From Clostridia bacterium (lineage in GTDB: Bacteria; Bacillota; Clostridia; Oscillospirales; Acutalibacteraceae), in contig JAFUPA010000055.1 in NCBI GenBank assembly GCA_017481575.1, positions 57,677 to 121,676 of the forward strand: 64,000 nt of DNA, in the 5' to 3' direction. Shown here piece by piece: positions 9,067 to 16,863 of this stretch (its first letter is position 1; the number at the start of each line of letters is the position of its first letter). The notes beneath the pieces were generated by a model. That model saw only the letters and a program-made list of their open reading frames with translations, had not been told where the DNA came from and searched no databases. Both the position numbers and the translations under genes were made by a program.

Positions 9067-10005
9067 TTATTTATACTGCTGGAAAATCCAGTTAACACAA
9101 CCTGTTACAGGGGGCTGTGTGAGTTTGATGAAGTTAAGCTTTCTGCCGCTTGCCTTAACTGCCTTATCCATAAGTGCCTTGAGGTAAATTTCGGACGGAA
9201 GCTTTGTGTGAATTGAACCTGAAAGGACAACCTCTACAACATCGTCTGTGAAATTGAGTGTATTGAGGTGAGCCGCAATAAGAGCCGCTCCTCTTTCAGC
9301 CATTTCGTCAATGATGTCAAGAACAACCTTGTCGCCGAGCTTTGCGGCATCAAAGAAGAAGTCAATAAGACGCATAATAAAGCTGTCTGCGTCCTCCTCT
9401 TCAAACTTTGAAACGAGTGCAAGGAACTCTTCCTTTGAAGAAAGTGAATATTCGTCAAACACCATTTTTGTAACTGCAGTTTTGCGAAGTCCGAGATAAA
9501 CGTCATCATATACAATTCTGTATGTCTGGCTTGCAATCCAATGGCCGTTACCTACGTCACCCGAAAACTCTGAAAGGCCTGCAAGCTGAAGCATTTTACC
9601 GTCGGAGTCAATAGCGTTACAGCAAGTACCTGTGCCGCAGTTAAAGCCGATTGCAGCAGGGCCTGTTGAGCCTGCTTTAACAACAATAAAGCCGTCATTA
9701 TAAATCTCAAAATTTTCAAGACCGTAGTCAAGAAGACGCTTCTGCATCTCGTCATGCTGATAGGGATGGTCAATACCTGCAAGACCCATAAGGGTAAAAG
9801 AAACTTCCTTAAGTGAAATGCCTGCTTCCTTTACGAGCTTTTTGAGTCCGTCCCAGATGATATCTGCAGCCTCATCAAAGCTGCCTTCCATATTTTCGTG
9901 ATTGCTGCCGGGGCCTTTTACCATTGCAACAATCTTTTTGTCCTCATCAAAAAGGGCATAAGCGGTTTTGGTTCCGCCGCCGTCAACACCAATGTAGTAA
10001 CTCAA
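9067..10005 (-). CDS. BadF/BadG-family sugar kinase (N-acetylglucosamine-kinase-like)
   Basis: 312 residues with the actin-like ATPase phosphate-1 motif IGVDGGGTKTAYALFD and the later GFNCGTGTCCNA loop. The start is a TTG at 10005, eight bases after AAAGGAG. This is the family of GlcNAc and MurNAc kinases. Here it is first gene of a two-gene operon with a GH4 glycosidase, so a phosphorylated glycoside or amino sugar is the probable product. A second, distinct BadF kinase lies at 36.4 kb. Substrate assignment is inference. Confidence 0.85.
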   Translation of the reverse strand: MSYYIGVDGGGTKTAYALFDEDKKIVAMVKGPGSNHENMEGSFDEAADIIWDGLKKLVKEAGISLKEVSFTLMGLAGIDHPYQHDEMQKRLLDYGLENFEIYNDGFIVVKAGSTGPAAIGFNCGTGTCCNAIDSDGKMLQLAGLSEFSGDVGNGHWIASQTYRIVYDDVYLGLRKTAVTKMVFDEYSLSSKEEFLALVSKFEEEDADSFIMRLIDFFFDAAKLGDKVVLDIIDEMAERGAALIAAHLNTLNFTDDVVEVVLSGSIHTKLPSEIYLKALMDKAVKASGRKLNFIKLTQPPVTGCVNWIFQQYK

Positions 10006-10070
10006 TTCGGTATCTCCTTTTTTATTTATTTTAAATGTCTTAAGATTATATAATCACGCACGTATTCACA

Positions 10071-10113
10071 GTACGTACAGTAGTATTATACAATATATCG
10101 GCAATAAAAACAA
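10071..10113 (-). promoter_or_regulatory. Promoter of the kinase-GH4 operon with palindrome at the start site
   Basis: On the minus strand TTGTTT (10108-10113) and TATAAT (10085-10090) are 17 bases apart. The 8-base palindrome GTACGTAC (10071-10078) covers the expected start point, and a partial copy (ACGTA, 10059-10063 region) lies just downstream. GntR-family AraR operators have such a GTACGTAC core. A repressor that responds to the sugar is plausible but not shown. Confidence 0.5.
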
Positions 10114-10146
10114 CTGTTTTTTGCAGAAAAGTAATAATCCGGAAAA

Positions 10147-10971
10147 TCAGTTCTTTTTTAAGGTAAGAACACCAAACTCGGTTTTTGTTTTGAGTGATGT
10201 TAAGCTTTCGATTTTCTGCTGGTCTGATTTGCCTGTTTTGTAGTAGTAAGGTGTCATTTTGAAAAGATTTATTATGTCCTCGTTGGTTTCAAGCAAAATT
10301 TCATTTTTAACTGAGGCAAGGCTGACTTTTTCAAAACCGCTGTCAAATCTTATACTCACTTCGTTTTTGTACGGTTTATCATAAATTACTGCTTTGAGTT
10401 CAATAAGATGCTCCTCAAGCGGGAAAGCCTTAATAAAAAGTCCTCCCCTTTTGAGTATACGCAAAACCTCCGACTCGGAATACGGTGCAAAAACGCAGAT
10501 AACCACATCACAGCTTTCGTCGGGAAGCGGTATTTCTGCCGTGCTTGCGACGGCAAGCTTTAGCGCCTTGCAACGCTTTGAGCCTGCAATAAGCGCTTGC
10601 TTTGAGATGTCAATTCCGAAAACGGTTGCATTGATATTATTTTCGCAAAGTGCTTTGTATACACGCTCGGTATACCAGCACTCACCGCAACCGAGGTCAG
10701 CGACGTCCATTTCCCTATTTACGTTTTGCAAAACAGATTTAACAAGCTCTTCACAAAGGTTGTTATAATAGCCTTTTTCGAGAAAATCCTGCCGTGCCTT
10801 GACCATAAGGGTGTCGTCACCGTGGCGCTTTTTAGAGGATTTTTGTGATTGCAACAGGTTGACATAACCATGCTTTGCCAAATCGAAGCAATGATTGTTT
10901 TCACATTTCAGCGTTCTGCCCTCTCCGTGCAAAACAAGTCCGCAGACCGGGCATTTAAAGTTAGTTGTCAT
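10147..10971 (-). CDS. rlmA: 23S rRNA (guanine-N1) methyltransferase, RlmA type
   Basis: About 274 residues. An N-terminal zinc site (CPVCG, then CENNHCFD) is followed by a SAM methyltransferase fold with motif I VADLGCGECWYT and ICVFAPYSESEVLRILKRGG. Domain order and length match RlmA(I)/RlmA(II), which methylate N1 of a guanine in hairpin 35 of 23S rRNA and in some species affect macrolide or ionophore sensitivity. The ATG at 10971 is preferred over a GTG at 10980, which sits inside the AAGGTGAT ribosome binding site. It probably follows the ThuA-like gene in one transcript. Confidence 0.88.
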   Translation of the reverse strand: MTTNFKCPVCGLVLHGEGRTLKCENNHCFDLAKHGYVNLLQSQKSSKKRHGDDTLMVKARQDFLEKGYYNNLCEELVKSVLQNVNREMDVADLGCGECWYTERVYKALCENNINATVFGIDISKQALIAGSKRCKALKLAVASTAEIPLPDESCDVVICVFAPYSESEVLRILKRGGLFIKAFPLEEHLIELKAVIYDKPYKNEVSIRFDSGFEKVSLASVKNEILLETNEDIINLFKMTPYYYKTGKSDQQKIESLTSLKTKTEFGVLTLKKN

Positions 10972-10994
10972 ATGTATCACCTTACTTGAATAAT

Positions 10995-11014
10995 CCCCTC
11001 AGCAAGCTGAGAGG
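10995..11014 (-). other. Strong hairpin without T-tract between thuA-like gene and rlmA
   Basis: An inverted repeat CTCAGC-AA-GCTGAG, extended by flanking C and G pairs (10995-11003 with 11006-11014), lies 12 bases after the upstream stop. No T run follows on the minus strand, so it is more likely an mRNA-processing or stability element than a rho-independent terminator. Confidence 0.45.
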
Positions 11015-11025
11015 ACTGTAGTTTT

Positions 11026-11760
11026 TTATTTGCTTTCGTTAAGCAGTTTTTCGGGTGATTCCGACCAAGGAGCATCAATAGGCTCCTGACGGATTTTTTC
11101 AGGTGTCGCCCAATGAACGGCATTTGTGATAACGGTCTGAATATCCTTATTGTGGAAGGTAGGACTGGTTTCGTGACCCGGCTGGAAGTAGAACACCTTA
11201 CCGAGACCTCTGTTCCAACAGCAACCTGAACGAAAAACCTCACCGCCGCCGAACCAGCCGAGGAAAACGAGCTCATCGGGTTCGGGAATATCGAAGCGTT
11301 CGCCGTACATCTCTTCTACGTCAAGGTAAATAAACTCTCCGATACCCTTTGCAATCGGGTGATTAGGGTTGATATTCCAGATGCGCTCTCTGTCACCCTC
11401 ACGCCATTTAAGCGAGCAGGTTGTGCCCATAAGACGCTGAAAAATCTTTGAATAATGAGCAGAGTGAAGAAGAATTATTCCCATCCCTCTTAAAACTCTG
11501 TCCTGAATTTTTGTAACAAGCTCATCGGGAACATCGGCGTGACCGCAATGTGCCCACCAGATGAGAACATCGGTATTATCGAGCACTTCATCGGGAAGTC
11601 CGCATTCGGGCTCATCCTGCGTTGCACAGCGGATATTGAGTTCTTCGTCCTTACCGAGAAAGCCTGCAATGCAAGCATTTATGCCGTCGGGATAGACCTT
11701 GATGACTTCCTCATCGGTCTTGTCCTGTATATGTTCATTCCATACTGTTACGTTTATCAT
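11026..11760 (-). CDS. ThuA-like (trehalose utilisation) protein
   Basis: 244 residues with the class-I glutamine-amidotransferase-like fold of the ThuA family (VYPDGINACIAGFLG, DVLIWWAHCGHADVP, GKVFYFQPGHETSPTFHN). ThuA proteins take part in disaccharide catabolism, with 3-keto-sugar pathways proposed, but no catalytic Cys triad is expected. The ATG at 11760 is preceded by GGAGGTG. It is divergent from the GH3 glucosidase gene, with both promoters in a 135-base gap, which suggests joint control of a glycoside pathway. Confidence 0.82.
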   Translation of the reverse strand: MINVTVWNEHIQDKTDEEVIKVYPDGINACIAGFLGKDEELNIRCATQDEPECGLPDEVLDNTDVLIWWAHCGHADVPDELVTKIQDRVLRGMGIILLHSAHYSKIFQRLMGTTCSLKWREGDRERIWNINPNHPIAKGIGEFIYLDVEEMYGERFDIPEPDELVFLGWFGGGEVFRSGCCWNRGLGKVFYFQPGHETSPTFHNKDIQTVITNAVHWATPEKIRQEPIDAPWSESPEKLLNESK

Positions 11761-11781
11761 AATGACACCTCCGTTGTAAAT

Positions 11782-11810
11782 ATCGTATCACAAAGGCGGT
11801 TGTTTTTCAA
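11782..11810 (-). promoter_or_regulatory. Promoter of the ThuA-like gene
   Basis: Minus strand: TTGAAA (11805-11810), 17-base spacer, TACGAT (11782-11787). It faces away from the GH3 promoter 30 bases to the right. Confidence 0.65.
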
Positions 11811-11839
11811 TAGACTGAAGTGTAATTTTGTATGCGTCA

Positions 11840-11868
11840 TTGACATTGAGTTAAACAAAATGTAAAAT
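11840..11868 (+). promoter_or_regulatory. Promoter of the GH3 gene
   Basis: TTGACA (11840-11845), 17-base spacer, TAAAAT (11863-11868), 28 bases before the start codon. Between this and the divergent ThuA promoter there is room for a shared regulator, though no clear palindrome is seen. Confidence 0.8.
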
Positions 11869-11895
11869 AGAAAAAGATAAGGACGGAGGGATTTT

Positions 11896-14310
11896 ATGGC
11901 TAATGTTCTGAACAAAATTATAAGATGGGGCATCAATCTTTTCAACGGCGGTCTTTCACAGGAGCAGGCGCAGTGGGCAAAGGAAGACTACGACATTTCC
12001 GAAACTGCAAAGGCTGACTTGAGACAGCTTGCCGCCGAGGGTATTGTTATGCTTAAGAATGACGGTGTATTGCCTCTTAAAGGTAAAAAAGCGGCTGTTT
12101 TCGGCAGATGCCAGTATGATTATTTTTATTGCGGTTACGGCAGCGGCGGTGATGTAAATGCGCCATACAAGGTTAGCCTTGCAAATGCTTTACATAATCA
12201 GAATGATATCGAAATAAACAAGGATATTGACTCCTTTTACAGTCAGAAATCAAAGGATAATCCGCCCGACGAGGGATATTGGGGACATTGGCCGTTTAAC
12301 TTTCCCGAGTTTGTACCTGATATTGAACTTGTTAAAAAGGCTTCGTTTGAGTCAGAGGTTGCAGTTGTTGTGATAGGCAGAGCCGCAGGCGAAGACAGAG
12401 AAAACAAGCTGACGAAGGGAAGTTATTTCCTTACGGATGACGAATTTGCTTTGCTTGACACAGTTACCTCAAGCTTTAAAAGCACGGTTGTTGTGCTTGA
12501 CTGCGGAAATATTATTGATATGAAGAAAATTGTATCTTACGGTGATAAGATTTCTGCCGTTCTGTACGCTTTTCAGGGTGGTATGGAAAGCGGAAACGCT
12601 CTTTGTGATATTCTCACGGGCAAGGTTAATCCCTGTGCAAAGCTGACAGACACAATAGCTTACGATTACGAGGATTACCCGAGTGCAGAAAGCTTCGGCA
12701 ATAAAAAGTTCAATAATTACACCGAGGATATTTTTGTCGGTTACAGATATTTTGAAACCTTTGCCCTCGAAAAGGTGCTTTATCCTTTTGGCTTTGGTTT
12801 GAGCTACACAGATTTCAGCATTGAAGTTGAGAAATTTAACTGTAACGGAGAAAAAACAAGTATTACTGTTAAAGTTACAAACACGGGCAAAGTCAGCGGT
12901 AAAGAGATTGTTCAGGTATATTGCGAACCACCCACGGGTGAAACCTCAACCACAAAGAGAGTGCTTTGTGAATTTGCTAAAACAAATATTCTTGCACCGA
13001 ACGAAAGTTGTATTTTGAATTTTGAAATCCCTCTTTACAGCGTGAGTTCTTATGATGACAGCGGTAACACAGGCTTTAAGAGTTCATATGTACTGCTTAA
13101 GGGTGACTATAGGTTTATTGTTTCAAACTGTGTCCGTGGCGGTACAGAAGCGGGTGTTTATTCAAACGAAAATACGGTTTGTCTTGAAAAACTACAGCCC
13201 GTTTGCTCTGTTAAGGAAAGCTTTGACAGAATGACAAGAACAGCAGACGGAAAACTTAAAACTCAAGCTGTGCCGGTGAATAATGTTGACCTTAAGAAAA
13301 GAGTTTTTGATAATCTTCCGACAGACCTTACTGTCGGAGAAGATAAAGGCTACAAGCTGACAGATGTTAAAAATGGAAAAATTACAATGGACGAGTTCGT
13401 TTCACAGTTGAGTCTTACAGAGCTTGAGGCACTCACCAGAGGTGACTACACAATGAACAGTAAGCTCGGTGTAAGCGGTAACGCAGGTGCGTTTGGCGGT
13501 GTACTCCCCTCTTTGCGAGACAAGGGAGTGCCCCCGATTATCACAACTGACGGTCCTGCAGGTATCCGTGTTTCCCGCAAGCGTTCACTTCTGCCGACAG
13601 GTGCTTGTATGGCGGCATCGTGGAACCTTGAACTGATTGAAAAGGTTTACTCTTTCGTTGCAGAAGAAATGAAAGAGTGCGGCTCGAGCGTTTTGCTCGC
13701 TCCGGGCATGAACATACACAGGAATCCCCTTTGCGGACGTAATTTTGAGTATTTCTCCGAAGATCCGTTTGTCAGCGGAATGTGTGCGGCGGCTGTTGTT
13801 AAGGGTGTTCAGTCACTCGGTGCAAGTGCTTGCCCGAAGCATTTTGCTTGCAATAACCAGGAGGTCAACAGAAGTTGGAATGATTCGAGAGTAAGCGAAA
13901 AGGCATTGAGAGAAATATACTTGAAGCCGTTTGAAATTGTTGTAAAAGAGGCAAAGCCGAAGAATATTATGACATCTTACAACAAGGTAAATTCTGTTTT
14001 CAGCTACAATAACTATGATATGGTAACAACCGTGCTTCGTGGCGAATGGGGTTACGAGGGTAATGTTATGACGGACTGGTGGACAAAACACGTCAAAAGT
14101 CCCGAATTTAAAGGCGTGCGTGACAACGCTTACCGTGTGCGTGCTCAGGTTGATGTGCTGATGCCGGGTGTTAACGGTCGTTTTGGCTCAACAAAGCATC
14201 CTGACCCGACGCTTTTAGAAACACTCGGCAAAAATGACGGAATTACTGTGGGAGAAATTCAAAGAAGTGCAAAAAATGTTTTAAGATTATGTCTTGACTA
14301 TATTGATTAA
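11896..14310 (+). CDS. Circularly permuted GH3 beta-glucosidase
   Basis: 804 residues in permuted order: the GH3 alpha/beta-sandwich (GH3_C) comes first (about 40-310), then a fibronectin-III-like domain (about 320-420), and last the TIM barrel (about 495-804). The barrel holds the KHF region (CPKHFACNNQ) and the predicted nucleophile Asp727 in NVMTDWW. This inverted layout is known from ruminal Ruminococcus and Butyrivibrio glucosidases. There is no signal peptide, so it probably acts on imported oligosaccharides. The start ATG follows GGAGGG by five bases. It could also be a beta-xylosidase or glucosylceramidase-type hydrolase. Confidence 0.9.
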   Translation: MANVLNKIIRWGINLFNGGLSQEQAQWAKEDYDISETAKADLRQLAAEGIVMLKNDGVLPLKGKKAAVFGRCQYDYFYCGYGSGGDVNAPYKVSLANALHNQNDIEINKDIDSFYSQKSKDNPPDEGYWGHWPFNFPEFVPDIELVKKASFESEVAVVVIGRAAGEDRENKLTKGSYFLTDDEFALLDTVTSSFKSTVVVLDCGNIIDMKKIVSYGDKISAVLYAFQGGMESGNALCDILTGKVNPCAKLTDTIAYDYEDYPSAESFGNKKFNNYTEDIFVGYRYFETFALEKVLYPFGFGLSYTDFSIEVEKFNCNGEKTSITVKVTNTGKVSGKEIVQVYCEPPTGETSTTKRVLCEFAKTNILAPNESCILNFEIPLYSVSSYDDSGNTGFKSSYVLLKGDYRFIVSNCVRGGTEAGVYSNENTVCLEKLQPVCSVKESFDRMTRTADGKLKTQAVPVNNVDLKKRVFDNLPTDLTVGEDKGYKLTDVKNGKITMDEFVSQLSLTELEALTRGDYTMNSKLGVSGNAGAFGGVLPSLRDKGVPPIITTDGPAGIRVSRKRSLLPTGACMAASWNLELIEKVYSFVAEEMKECGSSVLLAPGMNIHRNPLCGRNFEYFSEDPFVSGMCAAAVVKGVQSLGASACPKHFACNNQEVNRSWNDSRVSEKALREIYLKPFEIVVKEAKPKNIMTSYNKVNSVFSYNNYDMVTTVLRGEWGYEGNVMTDWWTKHVKSPEFKGVRDNAYRVRAQVDVLMPGVNGRFGSTKHPDPTLLETLGKNDGITVGEIQRSAKNVLRLCLDYID

Positions 14311-14331
14311 ATGAGCATTTTTTGATATAAT
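14303..14331 (+). promoter_or_regulatory. Promoter of the ydjI-like operon, overlapping the GH3 stop
   Basis: TTGATT (14303-14308), 17-base spacer, TATAAT (14326-14331). The -35 box lies inside the last codons of the GH3 gene and transcription would begin near 14338, upstream of the hairpin at 14352-14402. Confidence 0.7.
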
Positions 14332-14344
14332 CAGCTTATTAAAA

Positions 14345-14413
14345 TAGTGAGGTGAGGGTTTACGGACATTTTGCGGCAAAAATGATGTCTGTATACCCTC
14401 ACTGTGTTTTTTT
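14345..14413 (+). terminator. Terminator or attenuator hairpin in the ydjI-like leader
   Basis: A long stem pairs GTGAGGGT (14352-14359) with ACCCTCAC (14395-14402), extended by an inner helix (ACGGACAT with ATGTCTGT), and is followed by seven T residues (14407-14413). It terminates GH3 transcripts. It also lies downstream of the 14303-14331 promoter, so it could attenuate the next operon. A second copy of the 5' arm, AGTGAGG (14345-14351), can pair with the same 3' arm and would give an alternative fold. Confidence 0.75.
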
Positions 14414-14431
14414 CGAAAGGAGTTTTTAATT

Positions 14432-15742
14432 ATGGGACTTATTAAAGCAGGAATCGGAGCATTGGGCGGCACATTGGCTGACCAGTGGAAGGAATTTTTC
14501 TATTGCGATTCACTTGAAAATGATGTGTTGATGATAAAAGGCTCAAAAAGAGTAAGCGGACGTTCATCAAACACAAAGGCAAGCGATAATATTATTTCTA
14601 ACGGCTCGGGAATTGCTGTTGCCGATGGCCAATGTATGATTATTGTTGAGCAAGGCAAGGTTGTTGAGTTCTGCGCAGAACCGGGTGAATTCACTTATGA
14701 TTCATCAACAGAACCGAGCATCTTCACAGGCAAGCTCGGTGATACAATTAAAGAGACTTTTAAAACTGTTGGCAAACGTTTTACTTACGGCGGAGATACA
14801 GGTAAAGACCAGAGAGTTTATTATTTCAACACAAAAGAAATAATGGACAACAAATTCGGCACTCCCAATCCGTTTATGTTTGAGGTTGTCAACAAACGTA
14901 TCGGTATGAGCAGAACTGTTCAGGTAAGATGTAACGGTGTTTATTCATACAGAATTACAGACCCGATTCTTTTCTATACAAAGATTGCAGGTAATGTAAG
15001 CGATGAATACACAAGAGAGGACATTGACACACAGCTTAAGACAGAGTTTATTTCTGCTCTTCAACCTGCGTTTGCACAGCTCACAGCTTTGGAGCTTCGT
15101 CCTGCACAGATTCCTGCGCACACAACAGCACTTAAGGATGCGATGAATGTTGCCCTCAAATCAGAGTGGACAGACCGCAGAGGTATTTCCGTTGAGTCAA
15201 TCGCACTTAATCCGATTACCCTCACAGAAGAGGATATGAAAAAAATCAACCAGATGGAAGATGCCGCAACAATGGGCTCAAATCCGTTTATGATGGCAGG
15301 CAGAATGACAGACGCATCTGCTAACGCTATGGAAGCGGCCGCCGCAAATGAAGGCGGTGCAATGACCGGCTTTATGGGCATGGGAATGGCAATGAATGCA
15401 AACGGCGGTTTCAATGCAACACAGATGTATAACGCAGGTATGGAACAGATGAAGCAACAATCAGCGGTATCTGCTAACGGTTGGAAATGTGCTTGCGGAG
15501 CAACTGTAAGCGGTAATTTCTGCACAGAATGCGGAGCAAAGAAGCCGTCTGATGAGGGTTGGACTTGTTCCTGCGGAGCAGTTAATAAGGGTAAGTTCTG
15601 CCCGAATTGCGGAAACAAAAAGCCTGAGGGTGCACCTCTTTACCAATGTGATAAGTGTGGTTGGAAACCCGAAGACCCGAACAATCCTCCTAAATTCTGC
15701 CCCGAGTGCGGCGACCCGTTTACAGACGAGGATAAGAAATAA
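14432..15742 (+). CDS. SPFH-domain protein with C-terminal zinc ribbons (YdjI-like)
   Basis: 436 residues. The N-terminus (GLIKAGIGALGGTLADQWKE) and an SPFH-like domain (about 20-285) match Bacillus YdjI and 'virion core protein' annotations. A Met/Ala-rich linker (about 285-350) leads to three Cys4 zinc ribbons (CACGATVSGNFCTECG, CSCGAVNKGKFCPNCG, CDKCGW..FCPECG). YdjI works with YdjG and YdjH in a membrane-stress complex with PspA in B. subtilis. The next two genes are those partners, so the whole module is conserved. A PspA gene is not present in the window. Confidence 0.85.
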   Translation: MGLIKAGIGALGGTLADQWKEFFYCDSLENDVLMIKGSKRVSGRSSNTKASDNIISNGSGIAVADGQCMIIVEQGKVVEFCAEPGEFTYDSSTEPSIFTGKLGDTIKETFKTVGKRFTYGGDTGKDQRVYYFNTKEIMDNKFGTPNPFMFEVVNKRIGMSRTVQVRCNGVYSYRITDPILFYTKIAGNVSDEYTREDIDTQLKTEFISALQPAFAQLTALELRPAQIPAHTTALKDAMNVALKSEWTDRRGISVESIALNPITLTEEDMKKINQMEDAATMGSNPFMMAGRMTDASANAMEAAAANEGGAMTGFMGMGMAMNANGGFNATQMYNAGMEQMKQQSAVSANGWKCACGATVSGNFCTECGAKKPSDEGWTCSCGAVNKGKFCPNCGNKKPEGAPLYQCDKCGWKPEDPNNPPKFCPECGDPFTDEDKK

Positions 15743-15763
15743 TTATAATTTTTGAGGTATAGT

Positions 15764-16849
15764 ATGACTTCGACTATTGAATATAAATGTCCCTCATGCG
15801 GTGGTGCGATAGAGTTTGACCCCACCGTGCAGAAAATGAAATGTCCTTACTGCGACAGCGAATTTGAAATGGAAGTTTTGAAGAAGCTGGACGAGGAAGA
15901 AAAAAATAAACAGCCCGACAAAATGGATTGGGAAACCAAAGCTGGCGGCGAATGGCAGGACGGCGAGGCAGATTCGATTAAGGTCTACACCTGCAAATCC
16001 TGCGGCGGTGAAATTGTTGCAGACGACACAACATCCGCTACCTCCTGCCCTTACTGCGACAATCCCGTTGTTATTTCAGGTCAGGTTTCGGGCGAGCTTA
16101 AGCCTGATTTTGTAATCCCGTTCAAGGTTACAAAAGAGCAGGCTAAAGAGGCTTTAAAAAAGCACATAAGCGGTAAAAAGTTTATCCCCAAAACCTTTAA
16201 GGAAGAAAACCACCTTGATGAAATCAAGGGTATATACGTCCCCTTCTGGCTTTTTGATGCGAATGCAAGAGCTCACATCAACTACAAGGCCACTAAGGTG
16301 CGCCATTGGAGTGACACCAAATACAACTACACAAATGTCAGCACCTACAGAGTGCGACGTGGCGGTTGTGTTGGCTTTGAACACGTTCCCGTTGACGGTT
16401 CGTCAAAAATGGCAGATGAGCTGATGGAATCCATTGAGCCGTTCGACTTTAAAGATGCTGTTGATTTCCAGACAGCATACCTTGCCGGCTACCTTGCGGA
16501 CAAATATGACGTTACACCCGAAAACAGCATCGAACGTGCTAATGAACGAATAAAAACAAGCACAGAACAGCTTTTCGCTTCAACTGTTACGGGCTACAAC
16601 AGCGTTATAACAGAAAACAGCTCCGTTCAGCTTGAAAACGGAACTGCAAAATATGCCCTTTACCCCGTGTGGCTTCTTAACACCACTTGGCAGGGACAGA
16701 AATACACCTTTGCAATGAACGGACAGACAGGCAAATTTGTGGGTGACTTGCCCGTTGATAAAAAGTCCTTCTGGACAAATGTGCTCGGCTGGGGTGCAGG
16801 AATCAGCGCTGTTGTTTACGGCATTGCATGGCTGTTTACTCAGCTTTAA
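15764..16849 (+). CDS. Zinc-ribbon membrane protein (YdjG-like, TFIIB-type zinc finger)
   Basis: About 361 residues. Two Cys4 zinc ribbons (CPSCGGAIEF..CPYCDS near residue 8, and CKSCGGEIV..CPYCDN near 80) precede a cytoplasmic beta-rich domain (about 110-330) and one C-terminal membrane helix (about 338-360). This is the layout of Bacillus YdjG. The ATG at 15764 follows GAGG; an upstream TTG at 15752 is less likely. It is the middle gene of a ydjI-ydjG-ydjH-like operon and probably tethers the complex to the membrane. Confidence 0.82.
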   Translation: MTSTIEYKCPSCGGAIEFDPTVQKMKCPYCDSEFEMEVLKKLDEEEKNKQPDKMDWETKAGGEWQDGEADSIKVYTCKSCGGEIVADDTTSATSCPYCDNPVVISGQVSGELKPDFVIPFKVTKEQAKEALKKHISGKKFIPKTFKEENHLDEIKGIYVPFWLFDANARAHINYKATKVRHWSDTKYNYTNVSTYRVRRGGCVGFEHVPVDGSSKMADELMESIEPFDFKDAVDFQTAYLAGYLADKYDVTPENSIERANERIKTSTEQLFASTVTGYNSVITENSSVQLENGTAKYALYPVWLLNTTWQGQKYTFAMNGQTGKFVGDLPVDKKSFWTNVLGWGAGISAVVYGIAWLFTQL

Positions 16850-16863
16850 GGAGGGTGTGCGAA

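Noticed and set aside
10995-11014. Hairpin as a rho-independent terminator of the ThuA-like gene
   Set aside because: No T tract follows on the minus strand, and rlmA starts 24 bases later on the same strand.
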